64,000 nucleotides of DNA, from NCBI GenBank assembly GCA_019614645.1, contig JABWDB010000009.1, positions 4,135,501 to 4,199,500 on the forward strand, given 5' to 3'. The notes under the pieces are model-generated. The model was given only the letters and a program-made list of their open reading frames with translations. It had not been told where the DNA came from and searched no databases. Below, piece after piece: positions 48,216 to 60,217 of this stretch; positions within the stretch are counted from its first letter, which is position 1; each line of letters starts with the position of its first letter. Both the position numbers and the translations under genes were made by a program. The DNA comes from Stratiolaelaps scimitus (lineage: Eukaryota > Arthropoda > Arachnida > Mesostigmata > Laelapidae).

Positions 48216-51200
48216 AGCGAAACCACCACCCTAATCTATAATAATTATCCAAACATCACTGTCAGAATCTCGTCGGGCACAGCGGGGCCCAAAGTTCAAA
48301 ACGAAACAATAATAAACATAATACTAGTACTCATACTGATAACTGACTGGACCAATAACAATGAGCAAAATAACATGATCACATAGATGAGCTCGAGTAT
48401 GCTCACGCCGGCAATGACATAGGCTGTTGCGCTTGCAACAGCACTCCTGACATGTGCGCTTCTAACTGTTGTATATCAAATCGTGCTATCATTTTCTTCT
48501 GAGAGCATCTCCTTGGCAGTATTCACAATGACGTCCCGGAACACCGCAGCTGCCACCATCACCGACGGTGACGCCGCCTCCAGCAGCACCGGCCTGACGA
48601 CGAATTACATTCATTTGCGTTGTTCCGACCACTTCCGTTCGCCGCCGTTTTCGACCACAAGCGCGGACTATCTCTGTTGTTCACTCATCGTTTAGATAGC
48701 GAGTTCAGCAGACAAGAAACAAACAGCAATCATGTCGGCCTCTATGTCAAACGCCCGCGACGTGGCCACCCGGCTGTTATGACTGCCATTTCAAAATCCT
48801 ATTCTATAAAAACGAGAACAAGGGGAAGAAGGACAGTTGAAGTGTCTCAGTGTTTGGTTTGTCCCCTGAATGAGAAGGCGAGAGATGTCGCCGTTTGCGA
48901 CGCATTTGTTGGACACTGTGAACGGCCCTGTACAGAGTCGTTTGTTCCAGCGTGCATGCGTACACATGCACGATCAAATGTGAACGTCCGAAGTGCGCAT
49001 GACATTGTGCAGGGGCGAATAGCTCGGGTACACTCAGTTGATTAAACACAGCTCGTGATATTATCTACGGTGTACGGGGACGGGGCGGACGGCGCTTTGA
49101 TATCTAGCAAAAACAGTCGTGCCATCTGGGAAAAAACCGCTGACTTCGCGGTTGAGGCAGCTGCTGCTTGTTCAACCGTAAAGCCACGAGATTCATAACT
49201 GTGAACCAAGATGTCTCCTAATGATAGGCTTGCACCGTACTCTATTCAGCGGTAAGCCTACTTTGTAAATAATATTTCACTTCCGCGAGGCCATTCGCGT
49301 CCATCGATATCGGCCTGTTTGTGAAGCATCCGACTATACGTACGACAGTGGGAAGCCACTACGTGGTGGCCATCTTGCTCGACGACCGTAGCGTGATTCG
49401 TTTTTAGTTGAACGTGATCCGGCAGGCCAAGCGTTTTGAATGAGATGTCTTGAGCCACAACACACTTGAAGGCGAATGCAAAATATATTCAGAAACCGTA
49501 GACCGTTACGATCGTGCGAATGCCATAAAGCTCTTTCATACGTAGAGTTATTTTCTCCATTTTTGCTTACGCAATGATTTCCGATTGATGTTTGGTTTGA
49601 CCCGATCTCCGCATGGGTCGCATTGACCAACTGCGCTTAATCATTCTCTCGCGTCGACCGTCAATTGGAGACACTGTTACCGTACACACGCGTCTAGCGG
49701 AGTAGAATCATGGTTGAAGCTATTCAGTTCGATTTGCTATCCATCTCGTTCCTTAGTTCTTGTCTGTACTTGGTGATGTGTATTCCATATCACGAATTAC
49801 TTGGGTTGCAGAAATTGCCTCCGTATCCAGAATAGTGAAATGGACGCGACATTTTACCTAGCCCCGACCATGATGCATTTGCCTCGCGGATATTGAATAT
49901 TTAATTTTGATTGGCCACCACATAGAGGTGGGCGTATATGTCGCGTGCGGAAGAGCATTTCAATGACACTTCCTGCCGATACTAATGACATCGTTTTTGG
50001 TGATGCTGGGTTCGTCAGTGGACTCCAAGATCGGAAGCTTGACCTCTGTTGAGTCGTTGTATGAAGTACATAGTAACCTACCAGAGATATGCGTGACTTT
50101 GTTCTCTAGGTACTAGTTAAAAGGTTGTTCTTGGCCTGTCGAGTTCATTGAGCCTCGATTGCAGACAGTGCTTTCCCAGTTTCTCGTTTCTCAACCCTGT
50201 TCAGCCAACAGCGATGCTAAATTATTCTTCATTGCGGCGTCTCTTTGCGAGTTACCAATCCCTGGGAATGACCTTGTAAATTCCTAGATTCAATCAGTCA
50301 AATTATCGAGAGGTCTTCCGTTAGCTACGATACTTGGCAGTAAGTCTCCTCAACAGCAGGAGCATTCAACCACTGGCTGGCCGCCTATGCAGCAGACAGG
50401 ATGCAGCCTGTACCCGCGCATCCAGAGGCTCAACTACACAACCACACAAGTTTGGTTCAGTGGCTCGGGGTCTGGCTTATTGGTGGCCATGCAACAGGGT
50501 TGTGCCGTACTTGCACCCATATATTCCAGCAAGTGTGTGGTTAGGCCGGCGAGGCTCCCTCTCGCTCTCTCTCGCCCTCTACGGGCCTTATTCTCGTACG
50601 CGCAGGTTGACTCGAAGGATCCTGCAAGGCCTGTTATTTCCCTTCGGTCCAGACGCCGCGCGGGGCTGCGCCGTTTGCTTTAATGCCGCTACTCACAATA
50701 ATTACCCCGGGCAGGGGCGGATGGATAGGCTAGGGCAAGGCAGCACAGTGCCGTATCGGATTGTATCGCAGTCTACTGATGGACGCTCCTAAACTATACG
50801 TCAGACGGCTGTATGCTGAAGGACGGGTAAGGTCGGCTCGTACGTGCAATAATAGTCCGACTTAATGGTCCTCCTTTAGAGCGGCCAAAGCGTCCGCGGG
50901 CTTGACCCGTCACCATGGTAGAATCATGGCTGTAAGACCCCAGTGCGATGCCTAGTAGAGCATACCCTCCGCGCCCCCGCCCCCCAACCACCATCACCTC
51001 CTCTCTCCTCCCTCCGTTTGCGAAATGGCAAAAAGTGCTCAGCAGGGCCATAAGCTCTTATCGCGTCGCATAGTGCCGAATCGTCACGCAACGAATGGCG
51101 CTGATATGGATCGGATGTGTATACTATACTAAACACATCGACGCTCTTCGGACCGACCGGCGATTCGGTGCCATCCAGCTTCGGGGCATCCGGGTTTCAG

Positions 51201-52154
51201 TAAAGGGCATATGGAGAAGAGGGATTCGTCGCCAGCCAGAAGCAGCATTATGGAGCCAGGAGTAGCGGTTTGACGTCGCCGGTTGGAACCTACAGTGGCA
51301 AAACCGCGTAGGGTTCAGTGGCCGTTCAGTCCCGAATGACGATTAATAAAATATTTCGAATAACTTCTCCGATATGCAGCGAAAACAACACTAAACTAAT
51401 ACGAAACACGAGATTTCTCCTTAGGTCTTATCCGATTTGATTTTGCCGGCTGATCCCAATGCTCATTACGCTCATAATTAGCACCAGCTTTTTTTGTTAA
51501 TTTTCGTTAATCGGCATCGTTGTCGCTGTTGTCGCACCAAACCGATTTTCCCGTGCTCGATCATTTGTTGCTCTCCTGTTCGTCCCCGTTGAGTTGCCCC
51601 TTGCAGCTTACTAGGAGATGTCTAAGTATGTTTGTTACACTGATCGATTTTAAACAACCAGTAACGCTGTATTGCGATTCGCTTTGGTGACTCGAGACTT
51701 CGTCCCTAATCGCCGAGCGCTCGAAGCGGCTTTCAAAGGTATACTACAACATTTCGACAGATATGTCTCCCAGGAGGTTGTAAGGGGAAAACGCCCCTGA
51801 GCTTTGGCGTCGACCTCTCTTTAAGGTAGGAGTGTATTTGCTCTTGTTGCTCTGCGACTACCCATCTTCCTGTAGCACCCCGTCTACGCTGACACCCACC
51901 AGAATCTTCACCTACGAACCGAATGTTTGAAACGTCTGCGCGAGCGCAAAACATCACACAAACGATGTAGCTACACGTGTAACGGGTGTTCACCGCCAGT
52001 GCGAACTGTAAATCAACCGTGTCAGGGATCCATGAAATGGGCAACGGTATGCTGTCTTGCGTCAGTTTATTTACTATTCACATAGATTTCTATATCGAAT
52101 ATATAAAATACTACAGTTTTGCACCTATATATTCTTTTCTGTTTTACAGGCTTA

Positions 52155-52155
<1 letters not shown>
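48216..52155. other. Non-coding stretch, no gene recognised
   Basis: ORFs of up to 152 codons (50334-50792) lack recognisable domains and overlap other frames. No splice-supported exon was identified. Confidence 0.45.

Positions 52156-52205
<50 letters not shown>
52156..52205. repeat. (TA)n microsatellite
   Basis: About 50 bases of perfect TA repeat, one of the longest in the window. It lies about 250 bases before the three-hairpin cluster. Confidence 0.95.
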
Positions 52206-52208
<3 letters not shown>

Positions 52209-52452
52209 ATACGGATATTATTAAGAAGGGCGCCACCTAACGAGACGATGTTGCCAATCCGATACGCAAATTGAGGTTCAGCAATTAAAACCAACCAGTT
52301 AGTGAAACGACTTCTTCCGTAACGAGTGCCCTTTCAACACGTCTCTGCAAGGATCGTTAATGACAGCCAGGTTCCCATTCATGGCCTCCCGTTCGTCTCT
52401 GTCTACCCGCTCTCCAAACAACGACGATATTTTTATCTATATACTTTATTAA

Positions 52453-52641
52453 GCTCGATGGTGTCCGTCCGACAATAAGAGCCGAATTCCATGACTGTTA
52501 TTGTCGGGCGGACATCATCGAGCCAACTGCGGGGGGCGGCGTCGGCCAGGAGCCTTCGGCTCCTGGCCGACGCTCATCCAATTGAAGGACACGAGCAGTA
52601 CTAGAGTTGGCCACCACCCGCAGGGCAAGGCCAACTCTAGT
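52453..52641. repeat. Cluster of three strong hairpins (candidate mobile-element terminus)
   Basis: Hairpin 1: arms 52453-52477 and 52499-52523, 25 bases each, 23 Watson-Crick pairs plus two pairs that are G-T wobbles, loop 21 bases. Hairpin 2: perfect 16-base arms 52539-52554 and 52558-52573 with a 3-base loop (TTC). Hairpin 3: perfect 13-base arms 52600-52612 and 52629-52641, loop 16 bases. Hairpin 3 is the same element as 18714-18759, sharing arms, loop and the ACGAGC flank. The right limit of similarity is CTAGT, which resembles the CTRR-T end of Helitrons, although there the hairpin normally lies a few bases before CTRR. No coding sequence is inside. Confidence 0.85.
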
Positions 52642-53461
52642 CTGTATATTTATTTAAATAATCAGATTCGAATGGACGCATTCATAACAAGTGTTTGACA
52701 GCTTACATTGTTGTCGCCAGGTGTAGTAGGCACGTACAAACACATAACAGAGGCGAAGTATTATTCTCAGGACAAGCAACAGTGGAATGGTTTCTATCAC
52801 CTTAACATTATCTGTGTACCTGTATCCCGAATCAGTGCTCTTGCTACTTACAACATTGTTGTCTGTGCTAAGTATGAGAGCATAATTTCTGTCTCAGCTT
52901 CCATCAGCCTCGCAGACATCAAGTGTAACTATTAGGTCTGTCAATATGCTTTGCTTACAAGATTACATTGTCAGATGGTCGTTAATAGACATCATCACTT
53001 GACAACATTACAACGCCGACAGGGTATGTTGTCAACTGCGTTCGACCCGTTCATTCATGATGGCAGATGATGAGAAAGACAGACAGAGAGAGAGATAGAG
53101 AGAGCGAAAGGAGGGGTCATATAGAGAGTTTGCTATCATTAAAGAGTTGACGCGTCATTCCGTTTGTTCTGATGAATGGGGATTGGTCTCCCAGAGTTCG
53201 GATTGACTCGGTTACCGTCTAAGAACGAGGGCAGTCTTCAGCTCGGGTCGGTTGATCCCCGAGTCGCCCCTGTTGTTGTGCCTGCTTTGCCGGCGTAGCT
53301 CCTGCCGCCGATATCTCTTCCCTGTAATTTCGTTGCCCTCCACTGATGACCCCCATGCACGCGATACTGTGTAGCGTATGCACACAACGATGGCAGCAAG
53401 CTGCCAAGGAAAAAGCTACCGTCGACTGGCGATTGCCGACGTTATAGTTAACCCTCTATGG

Positions 53462-53547
53462 GCGCCGCCGCCTTCATTTACCACAATTGCTCTCTGCCTT
53501 CCGCGATGCATTCGTCTGTGTCCCTCTGGAAGGCGGCGGCGGCGCCG
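53462..53547. repeat. G/C-rich inverted repeat
   Basis: Arm GGCGCCGCCGCCTTC (53462-53476) pairs with 53530-53547, whose complement carries one extra GCC triplet. The loop is about 53 bases. The extra triplet suggests repeat slippage in one arm. Confidence 0.75.
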
Positions 53548-56500
53548 GAGACGATAACGCCTCGAGCGTTCTTTGCTTAGTCGCTAGGTATTTCGTGCAG
53601 CTTACTTAACGCTACGCTTTACGTGGTACGGATGAAAGGGGACCAAGCACGCAAACTAGTCTGAGTACCTCCAGCAACGATGACTGATGGCAACAGCCAT
53701 TCACCGTTTTGCGCATCTCCTCAGCATTGCTTTTGTCGTACCCTCTCTCTTTCTCTCTCGCGCTCTCTCTAGGTGACGCGCGCGAACTCCCTTTATGACG
53801 GGACACCGCGAAGCGCTTGCAAGCAAGCTGGAGAGGCGTTCTCCGTGGCACTCAGGCTCCAGCACTCAGGCTCCATACGTTTCTCTATTCTCACCGGGGC
53901 AACCACCATTGCCGTTGTCGTTGTTGTTGCATTTCTCAAGGCTGATGCTAAACTCGTGGGCACTGCAAGGACAAGCTAGCAGATATTATCCTACACTGCC
54001 TGCGTATTATAGCGATGCGGAGTGGCATTATGAACAGTCATAGCTATCTCAGGGAGAAGGAGGTGGTACCTGCAAGCGACACATCTTCTAATGCCACTTC
54101 ATAGTACAATGGCGCTATCATCATCATGGTGGGCACAGGCCCCTTTCCAACGAGCTGCAGTCGAGCTGCATCTAAGCGGCTACCACCGAAGCGTGCGTAT
54201 GGCTGTTCGCTAGGTTGGAGTTCAACGCGAGTGCGGTCTTACTATGGCGTATAGCGTCGGATATCGATAAAGATAGGGCCTTCGCGCGTCAGTCATGCTG
54301 GTGGACGATATATCGAGCTGCCGGGCGATGTAGATAAATCCTTGGAGATATCGGCCGAATGCTCAGGTAGCTGTTCTTCCTGAGTAGGGGTGAAACGTCA
54401 TGTTAACAGGGTCTATGCGCAATGTGAATGCCGGCGATGTAATGCAGGTTGTTTTTATTTATGCTGCCCTTGGAGTATTGTTGTAGATGGAAGTTGGTTG
54501 TGAACGGCGTGACATCAACAGGGGTTATGTCCTATAAATTCGCAGCAAATGAATTCGTTAACGATAGGCGGAACTGCAGGTCAATTAGGACAATCTTACC
54601 ATAGGATAGTGGTAGGGTCGGTCGCATCCCATAGATATACACAGGTTTCATTGAGAGTTAGTCGGATAATGAGCACATTCGCTGCTCCACTATAAGATTT
54701 GACCCGCACAAGTTTTTGCCAGACTATGATGAAATTCGGCGTGGCCAACATATCAACCAAAGATCGTATAACTCTCGAAGCAAAGAAGGGACGTTATTGG
54801 AATTCCCAAGATCGCCGAAGAATATATAGCAACTATTATGAACGCTGCCCTTATAGAGCCGTCTGCTATTTTTACTCAACGAAGAAATCACGAATGCACG
54901 ACGTATCGTACACGATCTGTATTCGACCCAAGTTCGGACCACCCATTAGCGGTGGCAACGACAAAACGCCGCCGAGTTGAACGCGACCGTCGCCATCCGA
55001 ACGACGTGAGCGTATCCTCGGCGACCGGCCACCCCCGTTGATACAAGACCCGAATTGACAGAGGAAGTTCAAGGACCTGTGACTTATGTATGCTCCGGCG
55101 GTAGCGTACATCTGTACTTGTCGTACTCTTGCGTGTTGATGCGCGCTGTAATTCTTGCCTGGTTTGCTCTACAAATAACGATTAGGGGGCCAAGCGAAGA
55201 AGGCAACAAAAAAGCACACACTTGACTAGCTGTCAGCGTCGTTTAATGTCGCAATCACTTTCGTTCAAACATGATGAAATAGACAGGAATAGCTGACCTC
55301 CGCTCAGCTGCGGGAGGCCACCGAGCTGAGCGTGCGCTGATGCTAAGAACACCAAGCTGTGGTCGTCGGAAGTAGCGATAAAATGACGGCCATGACGCGG
55401 CGGGGACAGATTTCCGCAGTTAGTCGTAGTTATGCAAGTTGGCTCTTGCACTGCCTTGCTGAACGACGTCGTGTGTGGATCAGCGCACGGAGTGAACCGC
55501 GCGAGGCGACGGTGGACGCACTCGCCCGGGGGGGGGGCTAGCCACTCGGCCCGTCAACTTTCAAGTCCTTTTCCCGCCACTCGTCAGCGAACTTTACTAT
55601 CGTCGCTGCGGCACCTTCAAACTTTTGTGGCCGCCGAGCGAGCAGATAGCCAATCTGAGCCATGGCCAGTGTCGAGGAGGCCACGGCGATGTGGACACTC
55701 GGAGATTTCTGTTATGCCGCAACTGCCTCTAGAACCTCCACCGTAATATGCATATACCGGTGCGGATATGACGGTGAGGAACTGTTATACTTAGCTGGTC
55801 CCACAAGGCGAGGAGGGTTTACGCCTAGGAAAGACGAAATCCATCCAAGGGTTCGGTAGTGGCACGATATTGATGAAGGGTAGAAACAACAAAGGACGTC
55901 TTAAAATTAAAACTCGAAGGGAGCAGGCGTTTTGTAACTATGGGAACGGTGGTTGGGACCTAAATCACTCTTGCTTATATTGCATTTGTATTTTGAACCA
56001 CCTCATGATATTGCGCCGAACTGCACTTTGCATTCATCATCGATAGAAGAATTGTGCACCCATTAATATAATACATTGTGTGCCCGTCGGCAGCATTTCT
56101 ACGATATGATACTAATGACAGTTACTATACTAATGTCTACTATTGTTATATCATGATGATTATTATTATTATCAGTGTTCACATTTTAGCTAATATCATC
56201 GCCGGAAACGCTATAGATCGGCATCAAAATGTCCTTAATGAATATTTTCGATCATTCTCTAAGTGGTGCCTAGAAATAGCTCTACTGTAACTGGAACGAA
56301 GAATTTTTTTTGACGATGTATCGAGTGTTGCAGATCGGCAAATTATGCATATCGTCTCTAGATTGTTTCTTGACTTTCAGGGAGGATCGGTCTGACTTTT
56401 TATCATAGAACGACTTTATTTGACGTCCTTATTACAAATATGCCATCCGCAAAATAAATGCATTTTTGTGAGATTTTGGACGACTCTGCGAGGCATTCTA

Positions 56501-59040
56501 ATGGTGAATATTTTAGACTAACTCATCGGTGTCTTCTGTGGGTCCCGAGGGAGCCGCATACCGATTGGCAACTGTGGGGCCTAGCTAAGGAAGTTTTTAA
56601 TCTCGCATAAAGCGTTGTCAGGGCGGCGACTCTCGATGTGACGTATTTGCGGGCCGTACTCAGAATGCGAAGGACCTCACTTGCAGACGTTATGTCTTTG
56701 TTGTGAATCGAATACGCTTCCGATCGCGGACTGACTCCCGTACATCAGATCTCTGAATCAATTGATAGTATTTCCGACTTAACACGCCACACATTGTTGA
56801 TAGAACTCATATGCTCGAATGAATGTTTTATGCCCTTCGATAATGGACCGTCCACAATGACAAAATCGTCACCTGAATAATTATACAATAACGCGCGCTC
56901 ATTAATTTCGAAAATGCTAATAGACCTGCCGAACGCATGACGATGGCCGCTATTCAAGGCGCATGCCCTGTCGTAAACTGCACTCGGACAAGACACCAAG
57001 ACTGCTTCATTCGAAGCTCGCAACACGTATTTAGCGCACTCGCCCGTGGTATAACCTTTAATTTCGAGCTAGGAGCGTACTATTGCTAACAGTACGAAGT
57101 GTTTTTTGAAGATATAAATTGGTGTAGATTGGTGAAGATCGAGTAGAAACGCACGGCTTCCCACATGATTGAAGTCGATTTCACTCCCTGAGCTAAACTG
57201 CGAGGACCGCACTCATTGTTCTGCAGGTGCGTGCATCCGTTCAGAGAGTATCTTTAACCCGTCATGCCGTTGACGCACTACTGGATGTAACGCGAATAGA
57301 AAGTGATTGAATTTGCGTTCGTCCTCTCTGCTCTGAACCTAAGCGTCATAAACGATGTCGACGGCTGCTCAGCCGCCCCAGGCGTGGTTACGTCATATTG
57401 CCAGAAGAACGCAGGGCTCTCGAATCAGCATGCGACATGTTTATGTGTCTCGGCGGCCACCTTGTCCACGTGCTGAGGCCTGGTCCTTTCAAATAAGCAA
57501 ACGCAAACGAATGCTCAAGGGTCCCAATGTTCGAAAATTACAAAGGCACTTCAGAAATAGAAGCAGAAGAAGAAGAAGTGCATCATCTCGTTCGTTCGTT
57601 CCTCCAAACCTGTAAATATAATAGTTAGTTAAGAGCTTGTATTTTCGACACCGGCTGCCGGCGAAACCGAGCCAGCGTCGGAAGAAAACAGTAGCTGCTT
57701 TATGCACTGAGGATCGTGCGGTAGCTGCAGCTGATCCAATGGGCCAGTTAATGGAGAACAACACGGGTCACATGTCGTTGTCACAAGGCTGGAACGCAAA
57801 GATAGAGCAACAGAGATCGACTGCCGAATAGACGGCAAGGATTCCCAGTGAAAAGTGTAGAAACTCGTGTTATCTATTGAAGCTGTATTGCAATATATCG
57901 AATTATCGTCGTACATGTCGTCCCCTATGGTGGAACAGTGTGGATATGTACCATTTTCATTTCGAAACACTCACCTTTCAAGTCCATTCAGACACTTGAG
58001 TCAAAACTGCTAAAGTGTCCCTAGCAGTAAGTATGAAAAAAAACAGCTAGCCTCCACGCTGCACTGCCAAGTACATAGACATGTTCGATTTGATTGAAAT
58101 GTCATAGTATGCAGTTTGATTTAAAGGGTGCCCCCTGATGTCCTGCTTCGGCAGGGAGTCGTAGAAAAAGTGCCACTTTCATCGAACGCAATGACGTGCT
58201 ATCATGCCTAACTGAATGTTGGAGTTGAAGGCCAGCCGTATTGTATTGGTCGTCTTGTAACGAAACGGCGACGTTGGTTGTACACCCTCCCATCTATTTC
58301 TATATATTGGATTCAAGATATACAAAAGGTAGTTCTCGGAATCCCTAGAGGGGATTCGTTTCTTGCGTTTGAGAGCCGGTCGTACACCCATGAAAGAGAC
58401 AGTAGTGGCCTGGCGTATTATACGTCTGATTAGGACGTTCTGTTCAACGCTGGTTAATTCATGCGTGACACAGCGGAGCGCGGAGCGGATTCTCTTCCGC
58501 TTCTGAGCGTCTGGAAAATATCTTTTACTGCACCGCTTCGGATATCCCAGCCACAAACTTTAGACGGCGGCTTTCCTTCGATCCGAATATTCCTCCGTTT
58601 CGTGCCCCGTTGTGTTCACCAAACTGAAATCCTCGGCTGGGCTTTCCGACATACAATACCTGCCTGATGATAAGCAGCCCTTTTGGTTGCGGGACCAAGT
58701 TCGCCAACACTATTACATTGTTCCTTTCGGCTGTTGACCTTATCTTCTTACCCAATTGATATGTCAGCGTAGGACGAGACTCTAACCACACGTATAGATA
58801 CTGTGACGACGAACGGACCTGCGTAGTAGATTTTTAATTTCGATCATCTGACTACGCCAAAGACGTCTGGGCGTGTTTGAGAATGAAATGCGGTCATCGA
58901 TTGTGATGGTGAAAAATAAAAGCAAAGTTGGCGTATTTTGGCCTATTTTACTTCGATTTCAAACAGGACATGTGGGCAGCAAGAACTCCAACTGATATTT
59001 TGCAATACTATTATACAATATTTCAAGAGCACAAGACAGA

Positions 59041-59061
59041 TGTATATATATATATATATAT
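59041..59061. repeat. (TA)n microsatellite
   Basis: About 21 bases of alternating T/A. Confidence 0.9.
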
Positions 59062-60182
59062 GCAACAAACTGTTTATATCGCTCGAAATATTTAGTCGCA
59101 TTATTAGCGTTACTTTGAAAATTTCATTTCCTAAACAGGCATCTTGGTTTTCTCATCTGTTATTATTTCAACGGGAGCTTCTTTTTGCCAGCCGATAGCA
59201 GGCTTCGGGCGGGCGCAATAGTGCTCTAACGATATAATATATACTGAAGCGAACTGCTAATCAGCTAACTAACCTGCAAGAGCATCAAGAAACTGATTAT
59301 CAGCCATGTCTTTTTGTCGTCTCTCGAACAACGTCTTCGTTTTCGACGCTGTCGACAAAGTCCCAGAGAGGGATTCTTGGAGAATTTCGTGCACGCAATC
59401 CAGTTCACTACGTCGTCCACGCACACATATACACTGCGCAGACCCCATCCTTGTTCAGTCAAAATTCTGCGTAAGCCGCTTAGTGTGATTATATATATAT
59501 ATAGCTAAGGGGGCTTGCGCCCGTTAATGTAGTCAAATGCAATATTCCCTTGCACTCCCAGCTTGCACTTCGCGCACACTGAGACTTACTGCCGCTTGGT
59601 CGCCTTCGCGTTTCAGCTCCACTCCACCCTCGCGTGATCTTCGATGGATTCAATAATAAGCTACAGTGTATACCTGGCAGAGTGTATTGACTCTTACTGG
59701 GCAACTCGCACGTGTCTCTCGTCGTTCTGTCTCGGCTAGGCCACTCGAAACGTCGGTGGGCAGAATGACAATTCTGTAATTGTGGTCGAAGAAATGAAAT
59801 TATTGAAGGGCGACAGCTCTGAAGAGTATACATACCCCTAATGCTTTTACGCATATTTGAAGAACGTAAGCCATTTCCATAAGTAAGTAAGGCATAGTAT
59901 ACGTACAATCAATACACGAAGTTCAGTTCGAAGCCGAGATCCTTACAGGCTTGTGTTCCTTTTATTCAGAGGTCAGCCGAATCGAAGCACTGGAGCCAAC
60001 AGCCATCTTGGGTAGTAAATTGTAGTTCCAAACGCTCCGTGGCCTTGTGACGATGAACCATTGAAAAATCGTCTATCTCATTACGCTATATGTCATCTGC
60101 TTCTAACCTACTATATCACAGGCGGCAGAACAAACAAACGCTAGGAAATGTTTACTCACCGTCGGTGGGCCTTGACCACCAA

Positions 60183-60217
60183 ACTGTTTTTCGAGCTGAC
60201 CCTCAGCTGTTCCCCTA
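60183..60217 (+). repeat. 35-bp direct repeat, copy 1
   Basis: Identical over 35 bases to 62988-63022 (begins ACTGTTTTTCGAG). Both copies are followed by GGCCT-rich sequence. They are 2.8 kb apart. Confidence 0.95.

Larger units (their letters stand above)
52642..60182. other. Non-coding stretch, no gene recognised
   Basis: There is no supported gene. Open frames such as 58179-58556 (125 codons, minus) and 55432-55746 (plus) lack known domains. It contains a G/C-rich inverted repeat at 53462-53547, a GA/GT-type run near 53081-53100, a CT run near 53741-53770 and (AT)n at 59041-59061. Confidence 0.45.

Noticed and set aside
52708..52935. 75-codon frame with a possible Harbinger (PIF/HARBI1) transposase-like segment (PGVVGTYKHI, then NGFYHLNIICV)
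   Set aside because: A weak resemblance to the PGVxGxxDxTHI and NxKxxHSxNxQ blocks, but the catalytic aspartate is missing and no terminal repeats were seen. A profile search would decide.
55301..55332. Nine-base inverted repeat (CGCTCAGCT / AGCTGAGCG)
   Set aside because: Short enough to occur by chance several times in 64 kb and not repeated elsewhere in the window.
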